Positions 7,098 to 20,606 are shown, counted from the stretch's first letter. The stretch: DNA of 27,863 nt from JAVBOW01 sp031549495 (GCA_031549495.1 JAVBPS010000082.1:1-27863); one strand, 5' to 3'. The notes: a model not told the origin generated them from the sequence alone. Program-made: numbers and translations.

Positions 7098-7802
7098 ATG
7101 GGCAAGCTGACAAAGAACATGAAGGCAGCGCTCGCGAAGGTCGAACCCAACAAGGTTTACCGTTTGAGCGAAGCGGCAGCTCTCCTAAAGGAGATTACAT
7201 TCACGAAATTCGATGCATCGGTAGACCTCGACGTCCGCCTGGGTGTTGACCCGCGCAAAGCGAACCAGATGGTACGCGGCGTGGTGACGCTTCCCCACGG
7301 TACGGGCAAGGAGGTACGTGTATTGGTGCTGTGCACCCCCGACAAGGAAGCCGAGGCCACTGAGGCCGGAGCGGACTTCGTAGGGTTGGACGACTACATC
7401 GAGAAGATCAAAGGCGGTTGGACCGACGTAGACGTAATCATCACCACCCCCAACGTTATGGCGAAAGTGGGTGCCCTGGGACGTATCCTGGGCCCGCGCG
7501 GCCTGATGCCCAACCCCAAGACGGGCACCGTGACGATGGAGGTCGGCAAAGCCGTACAGGAAGTGAAGGCCGGTAAGATCGACTTCAAGGTCGACAAATT
7601 CGGTATCGTCCACTCCGCAGTAGGCAAAGTATCCTTCTCCCCCGAGCAGATCGTAGATAACGCCAAGGAGTTCATGAGCACCATCAACAAGCTCAAACCC
7701 TCGGCCGCAAAAGGTACGTACGTACTGAGCATCTACCTGAGCTCTACGATGAGCCCCGGCTTGCAAATTGACCCCAAATCGGTTGAATCCAAAGCAAATT
7801 AA
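7098..7802 (+). CDS. rplA: 50S ribosomal protein L1
   Basis: L1, 234 aa, forms the mobile L1 stalk near the E site and in other bacteria represses its own operon. It has the family signature GRILGPRGLMPNPKTGTV and a normal full length. It is in tight operon order between rplK (6 nt) and rplJ (2 nt). No clear L1-binding mimic was identified in the rplK leader by eye. Confidence 0.97.
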   Translation: MGKLTKNMKAALAKVEPNKVYRLSEAAALLKEITFTKFDASVDLDVRLGVDPRKANQMVRGVVTLPHGTGKEVRVLVLCTPDKEAEATEAGADFVGLDDYIEKIKGGWTDVDVIITTPNVMAKVGALGRILGPRGLMPNPKTGTVTMEVGKAVQEVKAGKIDFKVDKFGIVHSAVGKVSFSPEQIVDNAKEFMSTINKLKPSAAKGTYVLSIYLSSTMSPGLQIDPKSVESKAN

Positions 7803-7804
7803 CC

Positions 7805-8329
7805 ATGACAAGGGAAGAAAAGAAAGTCATTATCGACACGCTGGCCGAAAAGCTCAACGCTTATCCCCACTTCTACCTGACCGACATCTCGGGCCTGAAC
7901 GCAGAGCAGACCGCTAACCTGCGCAAGCAGTGCTTCGAGAAGAAGATCAACCTGATGGTGGTTAAGAATACGCTGTTCACCAAAGCCCTCGAGCAAGTAG
8001 AGAAGGCCGACGCCGAACTGGTCGCCGTGCTGGAAGGCTCGAGCGCCGTGATGTTCACCGAGTCGAGCAAAGCCCCCGCGCAGCTGATCAAGGAGTTCCG
8101 TAAGAAGAACCCCAAGCCGCTGCTGAAAGGCGCTTATGTTCAGGAATCGATCTACATCGGCGAAGCCTCCCTGGAGGATCTGGTGAACATCAAGAGCCGC
8201 GAGGAGCTGATCGGCGATATCATCGGCCTGCTCCAGTCGCCCGCCAAAAATGTCATTTCCGCCCTGCAGGGTGCTGCCGGGCAGAAGATCGCAGGCCTCG
8301 TGAAGAGCCTCGAAGAGCGTGGTGCGTAA
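7805..8329 (+). CDS. rplJ: 50S ribosomal protein L10
   Basis: L10, 174 aa, is the stalk base that carries L7/L12 dimers. The N-terminal rRNA-binding domain contains YLTDISGLNAEQTANLRKQC and VVKNTLFTKAL; the C-terminal helix binds L7/L12. It starts 2 nt after rplA, so there is no long L10 leader as in enterobacteria and any autoregulation must use another site. It is separated from rplL by 57 A-rich nt. Confidence 0.96.
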   Translation: MTREEKKVIIDTLAEKLNAYPHFYLTDISGLNAEQTANLRKQCFEKKINLMVVKNTLFTKALEQVEKADAELVAVLEGSSAVMFTESSKAPAQLIKEFRKKNPKPLLKGAYVQESIYIGEASLEDLVNIKSREELIGDIIGLLQSPAKNVISALQGAAGQKIAGLVKSLEERGA

Positions 8330-8386
8330 GGTGCCCGCCGAAAAAAAACAAAACGAACAAAAAACAATTAATAATTCACTGTAATC

Positions 8387-8764
8387 ATGGCAGACATCAA
8401 AAAATTAGCTGAAGAGTTGGTAAACCTGACAGTTAAGGACGTTAACGAACTGGCCAAAATCCTGAAGGAAGAGTATGGCATCGAGCCCGCCGCAGCCGCT
8501 GTTGCTGTTGCAGCTCCCGCAGCCGGTGGCGACGCCCCCGCAGCTGCTGAAAAGACCTCGTTCGACGTGATCCTCACCTCGGCCGGCATGGCCAAACTGC
8601 AGGTGGTGAAAGTCGTTAAAGAGATCACCAGCCTCGGCCTGAAAGAAGCTAAGGACCTCGTAGACGGTGCCCCGAAAGCTGTTAAAGAAGGCGTTTCGAA
8701 GGAAGAAGCCGAAAGCATCAAGGCTCAACTCGAAGAAGCAGGTGCTGAAGTTGAAGTTAAGTAA
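8387..8764 (+). CDS. rplL: 50S ribosomal protein L7/L12
   Basis: L7/L12, 125 aa, is the multicopy stalk protein that recruits translational GTPases. It has an N-terminal dimerisation helix (residues 1-33), an alanine/proline-rich hinge (AAAAVAVAAPAAGGDAPAAA) and a C-terminal domain with LGLKEAKDLVDGAPKAVKEG. It is followed by a 15-bp hairpin and a 384-nt gap before rpoB, which allows the stalk proteins to be made in excess over polymerase. Confidence 0.97.
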   Translation: MADIKKLAEELVNLTVKDVNELAKILKEEYGIEPAAAAVAVAAPAAGGDAPAAAEKTSFDVILTSAGMAKLQVVKVVKEITSLGLKEAKDLVDGAPKAVKEGVSKEEAESIKAQLEEAGAEVEVK

Positions 8765-8789
8765 TATAGCTTAGACTGCAGTCCAAACA

Positions 8790-8834
8790 GGTGTAGAGCT
8801 TACCCCGGTAAGCTCTATACCTTTCTTTCGTTTC
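8790..8834 (+). terminator. Probable attenuator between rplL and rpoB
   Basis: GGTGTAGAGCTTACC (8790-8804) pairs with GGTAAGCTCTATACC (8807-8821), with one G-T pair, followed by a T-rich tail CTTTCTTTCGTTTC. It lies 25 nt after the rplL stop. Partial termination here would lower rpoBC relative to the ribosomal genes, as known in other bacteria; the strength is not readable from sequence. Confidence 0.6.
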
Positions 8835-8998
8835 AGAGTTCGTTCAGGATCCTTCACCGAAGTTAGTCGGGAGTTATTTTTGCTCCTGTTCAACTCGGGC
8901 CCGAAGGAGAATAGCGGCTCCTATTTGACGAGGGACCGAGTTGAACAGGGGCGAAAAGAGCCCCGAATAACGAGAGTGAAGGATACTGAATGAACTCT
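8835..8998. repeat. Long foldback between rplL and rpoB
   Basis: The arm 8835-8898 (begins AGAGTTCGTTCAGGATCC, ends CTGTTCAACTCGG) pairs with 8936-8998 (begins CCGAGTTGAACAGG, ends ACTGAATGAACTCT). Roughly three quarters of positions match. The central 37 nt carries a small GGAG/CTCC hairpin. The outer part, TTCAGGATCCTTCAC, resembles the REP-like family at 21740. The remainder of the gap, 8999-9148, holds CCCC/GGGG and GTCTG/CAGAC (about 9088-9107) hairpins and no gene. Confidence 0.75.
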
Positions 8999-9148
8999 CA
9001 CATACCCGTGGTCAGGGAGCAGGTATCGGAGATGCCCCCGGCCGGACACGGAAAATAAGCCCCCGAATCATTGAGGGGCATTGCTGTCTGATAATGTGGC
9101 AGACTGCTTTTTCCGAACACCTCCGATAAAATACATATCGCAAAGACG

Positions 9149-12100
9149 ATGTCCTCAAACCAGAAAAATCAGAGAATCAGCTTTTCGCAGGTCAAGAACC
9201 GGATGCCCTACCCCGACTTCCTGGAGATCCAGCTGAAATCGTTTCACGACTTTTTTCAACTGGACACCACCGCAGAGAACCGCCGCAACGAGGGGCTCTA
9301 CAAGGTGTTCATGGAAAACTTCCCCATAACGGACACGCGCAACAACTTCGTCCTTGAATTCATCGATTATTACGTCGATCCGCCGCGCTACTCGATCGAG
9401 GAGTGCCTGGAGCGGGGCCTGACGTACAGCGTGCCTTTGAAGGCCAAGCTGAAACTCTACTGCACCGACTCCGAACACGAGGACTTCGACACCGTGGTGC
9501 AGGACGTATATTTCGGTACCATCCCGTACATGACCCCGCGCGGCACGTTCGTCATCAACGGCGCCGAGCGCGTGATCGTGTCGCAGCTGCACCGCTCGCC
9601 GGGGGTATTCTTCGGCCAGAGCCTGCACACGAACGGCACGAAGCTCTACTCGGCCCGCATCATCCCCTTCAAGGGGTCGTGGATCGAGTTCGCCACGGAC
9701 ATCAACAACGTGATGTACGCCTACATCGACCGCAAGAAGAAGTTGCCCGTCACCACGCTGCTGCGCGCCATTTGCTTCGAGTCGGACAAACAGATCCTCG
9801 AGATCTTCGACCTGGCGGACGAGGTGAAGGTGAGCAAATCGACCCTGCAGAAAGCCGTGGGCCGCAAGCTGGCCGCGCGCGTGCTGAAAACGTGGGTCGA
9901 GGACTTCGTGGACGAGGACACCGGCGAGGTGGTTTCCATCGAACGTAACGAGGTGATCATCGACCGCGAAACGATCCTCGAAAAGGAGCACATCGACGAG
10001 ATCATCGAGTCGGGCGCCAAGAGCATCCTGTTGCACAAGGAGAGCCAGGCCGGCGTCGATTACTCGATCGTTTACAATACCTTACAGAAAGACCCCTGCA
10101 ACTCCGAAAAGGAGGCAGTCGTATATATTTACAGGCAACTGCGCAACTCCGAGCCGCCCGATGAGGCCACGGCCCGCGACGTGATCGAGAAGCTGTTCTT
10201 CTCGGACAAGCGCTACGACCTGGGCGAGGTAGGCCGTTTCCGTATCAACAAGAAACTCGGCCTGGACATCGACCCGGCGATCCGTATCCTCACCAAAGAG
10301 GACATGATCGCCATCATCAAATACCTGATCCAGCTGATCAACTCCAAGACGGACGTGGACGACATCGACCACCTGTCGAACCGCCGTGTGCGCACGGTGG
10401 GCGAGCAGTTGGCCAACCAGTTCTCGGTCGGCTTCGTGCGCATGGCACGGACCATCCGCGAGCGCATGAACGTGCGGGACAACGAGGTGTTCACCCCGGT
10501 GGACCTGATCAACGCCAAGACGCTGTCGAGCGTGATCAACTCCTTCTTCGGGACCAACCAGCTCTCGCAGTTCATGGACCAGACCAACCCGCTGGCCGAG
10601 ATGACCCACAAGCGCCGCATGTCGGCCCTCGGCCCCGGCGGTCTTTCGCGCGAGCGCGCCGGTTTCGAGGTGCGCGACGTGCACTACACCCACTACGGCC
10701 GCCTCTGCCCGATCGAAACGCCCGAGGGCCCGAACATCGGTCTGATCTCCTCGATGTGCGTGTACGCCAAGGTGAGCGAGATGGGCTTCATCGAGACGCC
10801 TTATCGGAAAGTAACGGACGGTCGTGTGGATCTTACCGATAAAGGTATCGTCTACATGAGCGCCGAGGAGGAGGAGCTGCTGACCATCGCCCAGGCCAAC
10901 GCGCCGCTCGATGATAAAGGCAACTTCCTGGAGCCGGAGCGTATCCAGTCGCGCGTGGAGAGCGATTTCCCCGTGGTGACGGCCGCCGAGGTGGACTATA
11001 TGGACGTGGCGCCGAACCAGATCGCCTCGATCGCCGCCTCGCTGATCCCGTTCCTGGAGCACGACGACGCCAACCGCGCGCTGATGGGCTCGAACATGAT
11101 GCGCCAGGCGGTGCCCCTCGTGACGTGCGAAGCGCCGGTCGTGGGGACGGGCCTGGAAAAAGACATGATGGCCGACTCGCGCATCCACATCGCCGCCGAA
11201 GGCGACGGGACGGTGGTATTCGCCGACGCGACCCGCATCGAGATCCGCTACGACCGCACGGAGGACGAGAAACTGGTCAGCTTCGACTCGGAGGTGACCG
11301 TCTACGAACTTCCCCGCTACCGCAAGACCAACCAGAATACCTCGATCACCCTTACTCCGCGCGTAATGAGCGGCGAAAAGGTGGTCAAAGGGCAGATCCT
11401 CTCGGACGGCTACTCGACGCAGGGCGGCGAGCTGGCCATCGGGCGCAACCTGAAGGTGGCGTTCATGCCGTGGAAAGGGTACAACTTCGAGGACGCCATC
11501 GTGGTCTCGGAGCGCATCATGCGCGAGGATATCTTCACCTCGGTGCACGTCGACGAGTACATCATGGAGGTGCGCGACACGAAACGCGGTGTGGAGGAAC
11601 TGACCTCCGACATCCCCAACGTGAGCGAAGAGGCCACCAAGGACCTGGACGAGAACGGGATCATCCGCATCGGCGCGAACGTCAAGCCGGGCGACATCCT
11701 GATCGGTAAGATCACCCCGAAAGGGGAGAGCGACCCCTCGCCGGAGGAGAAACTGCTGCGCGCCATCTTCGGCGACAAGGCGGGCGACGTGAAAGACGCC
11801 TCGCTGAAAGCGCAACCCTCGCTCTATGGCGTTGTGGTGGATAAAAAACTCTTCAGCCGCGCGCAGAAGGAGACCGGCAAGGGCAAGCAGACCGAGAAGA
11901 TCCAACTCGAAAAGCTCGACGCTGCCTTCATCAAGCAGACGACCGACCTGAAGAACCGCCTGATCGAGAAACTCTGGACGATCCTTAAGGACAAGACCAC
12001 GCAGGGCATCCGCGACTACTTCGGCGCCGAGCTTTACGCCAAAGGCGCGAAGTTCAGCCAGAAGATGTTGGAGCAGATCGACTATATGAACCTTTCGACC

Positions 12101-12967
12101 GACAAGTGGACGGGCGACGCCCACATCGACGCGCTGGTCGATAAGGCGATCAACAACTACGTGCTCAAATATAAGGAGTGCGACGCGATGGTCAAGCGCG
12201 AGAAGTACAACATCACCAACGGTGACGAACTTCCCGCCGGTATCATCCAGCTCGCGAAGGTCTACATCGCCAAGAAGCGCAAGCTCAAAGTGGGCGACAA
12301 GATGGCCGGCCGCCACGGGAACAAGGGTATCGTGGCCCGTTGCGTACGCGACGAGGACATGCCTTTCCTGGAGGACGGGTCGATCGTGGATATCGTTTTG
12401 AACCCGCTGGGCGTACCTTCGCGTATGAACCTCGGGCAGATCTACGAGACCGTCTTAGGTTGGGCCGGCAAGGAGCTGGGCATGAAATTCGCCACGCCGA
12501 TCTTCGACGGGGCCACCCTGGAGCAGATCAACGACTACGCCGGCAAGGCGGGGATCCCCCGCTCGGGCCGCACGTACCTCTACGACGGGGGCACGGGCGA
12601 GCGTTTCGACCAGCCCGCCACTGTGGGGATCATCTACATGCTCAAACTGGGCCACATGATCGACGACAAGATGCACGCCCGTTCGATCGGCCCGTACTCG
12701 CTGATCACCCAGCAGCCGCTGGGCGGTAAGGCGCAGTTCGGGGGCCAGCGTTTCGGGGAGATGGAGGTCTGGGCGCTCGAGGCGTTCGGCGCCGCCAACA
12801 TCCTGCAGGAGATCCTGACGATCAAGTCCGACGACGTGATGGGTCGCGCCAAGGCGTACGAGGCCATCGTGAAGGGGGACAACCTTCCGCATGCCGGTAT
12901 CCCGGAGTCGCTCAACGTGCTTTTGCACGAGCTGCGCGGCCTGGCCATCAGCGTGAAGTTAGAGTAA
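9149..12967 (+). CDS. rpoB: DNA-directed RNA polymerase subunit beta
   Basis: The beta subunit, 1272 aa. It is full length for this phylum and colinear with known RpoB from QRISFSQVKNRMPYPDFLE to the C-terminal ESLNVLLHELRGL. The rifampicin-binding cluster is at about residues 471-494 (QLSQFMDQTNPLAEM, then THKRRMSALGPGGL). D477, H487 and S492 correspond to E. coli D516, H526 and S531 and have the sensitive-type residues. The active-site lysine region KVGDKMAGRHGNKG is present. rpoC follows after 23 nt. Expression probably depends on read-through of the rplL attenuator, since no good TAnnTTTG box is seen in the leader. Confidence 0.98.
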   Translation: MSSNQKNQRISFSQVKNRMPYPDFLEIQLKSFHDFFQLDTTAENRRNEGLYKVFMENFPITDTRNNFVLEFIDYYVDPPRYSIEECLERGLTYSVPLKAKLKLYCTDSEHEDFDTVVQDVYFGTIPYMTPRGTFVINGAERVIVSQLHRSPGVFFGQSLHTNGTKLYSARIIPFKGSWIEFATDINNVMYAYIDRKKKLPVTTLLRAICFESDKQILEIFDLADEVKVSKSTLQKAVGRKLAARVLKTWVEDFVDEDTGEVVSIERNEVIIDRETILEKEHIDEIIESGAKSILLHKESQAGVDYSIVYNTLQKDPCNSEKEAVVYIYRQLRNSEPPDEATARDVIEKLFFSDKRYDLGEVGRFRINKKLGLDIDPAIRILTKEDMIAIIKYLIQLINSKTDVDDIDHLSNRRVRTVGEQLANQFSVGFVRMARTIRERMNVRDNEVFTPVDLINAKTLSSVINSFFGTNQLSQFMDQTNPLAEMTHKRRMSALGPGGLSRERAGFEVRDVHYTHYGRLCPIETPEGPNIGLISSMCVYAKVSEMGFIETPYRKVTDGRVDLTDKGIVYMSAEEEELLTIAQANAPLDDKGNFLEPERIQSRVESDFPVVTAAEVDYMDVAPNQIASIAASLIPFLEHDDANRALMGSNMMRQAVPLVTCEAPVVGTGLEKDMMADSRIHIAAEGDGTVVFADATRIEIRYDRTEDEKLVSFDSEVTVYELPRYRKTNQNTSITLTPRVMSGEKVVKGQILSDGYSTQGGELAIGRNLKVAFMPWKGYNFEDAIVVSERIMREDIFTSVHVDEYIMEVRDTKRGVEELTSDIPNVSEEATKDLDENGIIRIGANVKPGDILIGKITPKGESDPSPEEKLLRAIFGDKAGDVKDASLKAQPSLYGVVVDKKLFSRAQKETGKGKQTEKIQLEKLDAAFIKQTTDLKNRLIEKLWTILKDKTTQGIRDYFGAELYAKGAKFSQKMLEQIDYMNLSTDKWTGDAHIDALVDKAINNYVLKYKECDAMVKREKYNITNGDELPAGIIQLAKVYIAKKRKLKVGDKMAGRHGNKGIVARCVRDEDMPFLEDGSIVDIVLNPLGVPSRMNLGQIYETVLGWAGKELGMKFATPIFDGATLEQINDYAGKAGIPRSGRTYLYDGGTGERFDQPATVGIIYMLKLGHMIDDKMHARSIGPYSLITQQPLGGKAQFGGQRFGEMEVWALEAFGAANILQEILTIKSDDVMGRAKAYEAIVKGDNLPHAGIPESLNVLLHELRGLAISVKLE

Positions 12968-12990
12968 TACGAAAGAAAAAACAAGATCAT

Positions 12991-17244
<4,254 letters not shown>

Positions 17245-17245
17245 T

Positions 17246-17309
17246 CCCTGAAGGTGAAAAAGAAAGGGTGAGTCAATTTTGACTCACCCTTTCTTTTTCA
17301 CCTTCAGGG
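17246..17309. terminator. Perfect 31-bp inverted repeat ending the rpoBC operon
   Basis: Arms 17246-17276 and 17279-17309 are exact reverse complements around TT. The stem begins CCCTGAAGGTGAAAAAG and the apex is GTCAA-tt-TTGAC. The long A/T-rich inner part gives T-runs on both strands, so it could stop rpoC transcription and also the convergent porin transcript. Confidence 0.75.
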
Positions 17310-17324
17310 TTTAACGGATGTTTC

Positions 17325-17376
17325 GCCGCTTTTTATAAAAAGCGGCACCAAAAACTTTTGTGGATACTTCGTATCC
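17325..17376. other. Small palindromes between rpoC and the porin gene
   Basis: A perfect 22-bp palindrome at 17325-17346 (half-site GCCGCTTTTTA) and a hairpin GGATAC-ttc-GTATCC at 17362-17376. After them, 17443-17463 has a degenerate single arm of the REP-like family (CTTCGCTCTGAATGA). No gene is seen between 17310 and 17471. Confidence 0.55.
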
Positions 17377-17471
17377 AATGATTGAGTTTGCTCGGAACGG
17401 GCTTTACAATCGAGCCAACGGGCACGTCATCCCGGGGCCCTTCGACTTCGCTCTGAATGATAAAGGACGAC

Positions 17472-18512
17472 CTAAAAGGTCAGCATGAGTTCGATGGTGA
17501 ACTTGTTGTCGGCCACGTGCGTGTCGCGGTCTTCGAAGTCGATGAAGTCGGTTCCCTTGCGGACGAAATATTGCTCGTAGTCGATCCTTATCGTCGATTT
17601 ATAGGGGACTTTCGAGAGGCCGAAATTCAGGCCCGCGGTCAGGCGGTTCACGTCGAATACGTTGTTGCCTTTTTGGTAGCCCATCGCGTCCCACCGCAAG
17701 GCGGGAGTCAGGTAGTGGAATATTTTCAATGCGTTGAAATCGAAGGCGTACGCGCCTTCCAGGTAGGCTCCGAGCAGATTGCGGTCGAGCGTGTAGGAGT
17801 GGCGGTGCATGACCTCCGTTTCGATGCGCAGGCGGTCGGTGGCGTAACGCAGGTCGGCACCCCAGAAGAACTGGTCGAGCGTCTGGCTGCGGTAACGGTA
17901 GATCTTGACGCTGGAGCGCCAACCCTGCATCGTACCGGCGATCAGGCGCGCGGCGTACGAGGGGCGGTCGGTCCATTGCGGGTTGTTGATCTTGCCGCCG
18001 TTGAACACCCCGGCCTGCGCCTCCCAGGGGATGCCCGCACGGAATTTATACCCCGCCACAGCCCCTATGTCCCGCGAACCGGGAGTGAAGAACTTCCCCA
18101 CGAAGGCGCGGTTGGCAAAGAGCGTTTTGTTGGGGGAGATGATATAATCGTTGTCGAAAGGCACATGCGTCTGCCCGAGATGGAGGTAAAAACCTTTCCA
18201 CGGCTTGAGGGTCCCGTAGAGGTCGAGCGGCGAAAAAACGCCCTCGTTGCTCAATTCGACCTGGATGCGGTAGGCGACGTAATCGCCGATCTCGCCGCGC
18301 AGGCCGAGGCGCGAGTTGCGCACGTTGAAGCGCATCATGCCGTCCGTGGCGCTGACCTCGTATTTGGCTTTGATCGTCCCGTCGAAGCGGATGGTGAATT
18401 TCAGGTCTTTCAGGTCGGAGAGCGATACCCCCGTGCTGTCCGCTTGTGCGGCGCAAACTGCGGGGAGAAATAGTATTGACAGCAGGGAGATTAGCGTGCA
18501 GATTTTTTTCAT
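17472..18512 (-). CDS. OprO/OprP-like outer-membrane porin
   Basis: A predicted 346-aa outer-membrane beta-barrel of the phosphate-selective porin O/P family, probably a specific anion or nutrient channel; the substrate is inferred only loosely. It has a signal peptide MKKICTLISLLSILFLPAVCAAQA. The family pattern is visible in LHLGQTHVPFDNDYIISP followed by FTPGSRDIGAVAGY, with amphipathic strands to a terminal Phe (ELMLTF). The frame is open upstream to 18569, but the Met at 18512 begins the signal peptide and is preferred. A possible promoter (TAAAGATA on the plus strand at 18580-18587, TATCTTTA read on the minus strand) overlaps the dnaK terminator region. It is not in an operon with dnaK, from which it is separated by that terminator. 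Confidence 0.78.
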   Translation of the reverse strand: MKKICTLISLLSILFLPAVCAAQADSTGVSLSDLKDLKFTIRFDGTIKAKYEVSATDGMMRFNVRNSRLGLRGEIGDYVAYRIQVELSNEGVFSPLDLYGTLKPWKGFYLHLGQTHVPFDNDYIISPNKTLFANRAFVGKFFTPGSRDIGAVAGYKFRAGIPWEAQAGVFNGGKINNPQWTDRPSYAARLIAGTMQGWRSSVKIYRYRSQTLDQFFWGADLRYATDRLRIETEVMHRHSYTLDRNLLGAYLEGAYAFDFNALKIFHYLTPALRWDAMGYQKGNNVFDVNRLTAGLNFGLSKVPYKSTIRIDYEQYFVRKGTDFIDFEDRDTHVADNKFTIELMLTF

Positions 18513-18587
18513 CGGGAGGGTTGTTTCTCTGCCGTCATGACGGCGGGAAGCGGGATTCAATATTCTCAAAAATTTCCGATAAAGATA

Positions 18588-18622
18588 GCAAAAAAGAAGG
18601 GCGGGGAAAACTTTCCCCGCCC
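18588..18622 (-). terminator. dnaK terminator
   Basis: GGGCGGGGAAA (18599-18609) pairs with TTTCCCCGCCC (18612-18622). On the minus strand it is followed by CTTCTTTTTT. It starts 20 nt after the dnaK stop codon. Confidence 0.8.
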
Positions 18623-18642
18623 TTTCGCGTCAATTATAACGA

Positions 18643-20544
18643 TTATTTCACCTCCTCGAATTCCACGTCGGTCACGTTATCGCCGCTTTGCTGCTCTGCG
18701 CCAGCGTTTGCACCCGGCGCTTCCTGCTGCGGGGCGCCCTGCGCCTGTTGGGCGTAGAGGTCCTGCGAGGCGGCCTGCCAGGCGTCGTTCAGGGCCTGCG
18801 TGGCGCTCTCGATCCCGGCCAGGTCGGCGGCTTTGTGCGCGTCCTTGAGCTGGGCGAGGGACGACTCGATCGCGGCCTTCTTGTCCGCGGGGATCTTGTC
18901 GCCGTACTCTTTGAGCTGCTTCTCGGTCGAGAAGATCATGCTGTCGGCGGCGTTCACCTTGTCGATGCGCTCGCGCTCCTCCTTGTCCTGGGCCTCGTTG
19001 GCTTTCGCCTCGTCGCGCATGCGCTGGATCTCGGCGTCCGTCAGGCCCGAGGAGGCCTCGATGCGGATCTTCTGCTCCTTGCCGGTGCCTTTGTCCTTCG
19101 CGGAGACGTTCAGGATGCCGTTGGCGTCGATGTCGAACGTCACCTCGATCTGGGGCACGCCGCGCGGGGCGGAAGGAATGCCGTCCAGGTGGAAGCGGCC
19201 GATGGTCTTGTTGTCGCGGGCCATCTGGCGCTCGCCCTGCACGATGTGGATCTCCACGGAGGGCTGGCTGTCGGCGGCGGTCGAGAAGGTCTCGCTCTTG
19301 CGCGTGGGAATGGTGGTGTTCGCGTCGATCAGACGGGTGAACACGCCGCCCAGCGTCTCGATACCCAGCGACAGCGGGGTCACGTCGAGCAGCAGCACGT
19401 CTTTCACCTCACCGGTGAGCACACCGCCCTGGATGGCAGCCCCTACGGCGACCACTTCGTCCGGGTTAACGCCCTTCGAGGGGGTCTTGCCGAAGAAATC
19501 CTCGACCACCTTCTGGATGGCGGGGATACGGGTCGAACCGCCCACGAGGATCACCTCGTCGATCTGCTGCGCGGTGAAACCGGCGTCCTTGAGCGACTTT
19601 TTGCACGGCTCGATGGTGGCCTGGATCAGCTTGTCGGCCAGCTGTTCGAACTTGGCGCGGGTGAGCGTCATCACCAGGTGTTGCGGAATCCCGTCCACGG
19701 GCATGATATAGGGCAGGTTGATCTCCGTCGAGGTCGAGCTGGAGAGCTCGATCTTGGCCTTCTCGGCGGCCTCCTTGAGGCGCTGCATGGCCATCGGGTC
19801 GCGGCGCAGGTCGATGTTATGTGTTTTAAGGAAATCCTCGGCCATCCAGTCGATGATCACGTGGTCGAAGTCGTCGCCCCCCAGGTGCGTGTCGCCGTTC
19901 GTGGATTTCACTTCGAACACGCCGTCCCCCAGTTCGAGGATCGAAATATCGAATGTACCGCCGCCGAGGTCATAGACGGCGATCTTCATGTCCTTGTTCT
20001 TCTTGTCCATCCCGTACGCCAGTGCGGCCGCGGTGGGCTCGTTGATGATGCGGCGAACCTTCAGGCCCGCGATCTCGCCGGCTTCCTTGGTGGCCTGGCG
20101 CTGTGAGTCGGAAAAGTAGGCCGGCACGGTGATGACCGCCTCGTCCACCGAGGTGCCGAGGTAATCCTCGGCCGTCTTTTTCATCTTCTGCAGGATCATC
20201 GCCGAGATCTCCTGCGGGGTGTACTGACGGCCGTCGATCTCCACGCGCGGGGTGTTGTTGTCGCCCTTCACGACGGTGTACGGCACACGGCCGATCTCTT
20301 TGCCCACCTTGTCATAGGTCTCGCCCATGAAGCGTTTGATGGAGAAAACGGTGCGTTTTGCGTTGGTGATGGCCTGTCGTTTGGCCGGTTCGCCCACTTT
20401 ACGTTCGTTGTTGTCCGTGAAGGCGACGATCGAAGGGGTGGTGCGGTGCCCTTCGCTGTTGGGGATAACGACAGGTTCGTTACCCTCCATGACGGCTACG
20501 CACGAGTTCGTGGTGCCTAAGTCGATGCCAATGATCTTTCCCAT
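18643..20544 (-). CDS. dnaK: Chaperone protein DnaK (Hsp70)
   Basis: The ATP-dependent Hsp70 chaperone, 633 aa. The nucleotide-binding domain starts MGKIIGIDLGTTNSCVAV and contains VYDLGGGTFDISI and EPTAAALAYG. The interdomain linker and substrate-binding domain start around DVLLLDVTPLSLGIETLGG. The lid ends in a glutamine/alanine-rich tail with the conserved acidic end VEFEEVK. It is a single gene: no grpE or dnaJ is adjacent. The upstream region holds a sigma-54-like element rather than a clear TAnnTTTG box. Confidence 0.98.
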   Translation of the reverse strand: MGKIIGIDLGTTNSCVAVMEGNEPVVIPNSEGHRTTPSIVAFTDNNERKVGEPAKRQAITNAKRTVFSIKRFMGETYDKVGKEIGRVPYTVVKGDNNTPRVEIDGRQYTPQEISAMILQKMKKTAEDYLGTSVDEAVITVPAYFSDSQRQATKEAGEIAGLKVRRIINEPTAAALAYGMDKKNKDMKIAVYDLGGGTFDISILELGDGVFEVKSTNGDTHLGGDDFDHVIIDWMAEDFLKTHNIDLRRDPMAMQRLKEAAEKAKIELSSSTSTEINLPYIMPVDGIPQHLVMTLTRAKFEQLADKLIQATIEPCKKSLKDAGFTAQQIDEVILVGGSTRIPAIQKVVEDFFGKTPSKGVNPDEVVAVGAAIQGGVLTGEVKDVLLLDVTPLSLGIETLGGVFTRLIDANTTIPTRKSETFSTAADSQPSVEIHIVQGERQMARDNKTIGRFHLDGIPSAPRGVPQIEVTFDIDANGILNVSAKDKGTGKEQKIRIEASSGLTDAEIQRMRDEAKANEAQDKEERERIDKVNAADSMIFSTEKQLKEYGDKIPADKKAAIESSLAQLKDAHKAADLAGIESATQALNDAWQAASQDLYAQQAQGAPQQEAPGANAGAEQQSGDNVTDVEFEEVK

Positions 20545-20589
20545 AATAATTATTGTCTTTTGTTTTGTTTTCGGTTTGACTTACCCTTG

Positions 20590-20606
20590 TTCAATCTTTG
20601 TGCCAA
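20590..20606 (-). promoter_or_regulatory. Sigma-54-like promoter upstream of dnaK
   Basis: On the minus strand it reads TTGGCAC-AAAGA-TTGAA, against the sigma-54 consensus TTGGCACG-N4-TTGCW. The -24 block is complete and the spacing exact; the -12 block has GA in place of GC. A start near 20580 would give a leader of about 36 nt. Confidence 0.4.

Noticed and set aside
10559..10630. A rifampicin-resistance change in rpoB
   Set aside because: D477, H487, R490 and S492 have the ordinary sensitive-type residues at the positions that usually mutate.
10082..12316. 744-aa antisense open frame within rpoB
   Set aside because: It is a shadow of rpoB caused by high GC at third positions; composition is His/Val/Asp-rich with no domain, and the plus strand is certain.
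17457..18473. Plus-strand 338-aa open frame opposite the porin
   Set aside because: The minus-strand frame has a signal peptide, family motifs and a terminal Phe; the plus frame has none of these and begins inside intergenic repeat DNA.
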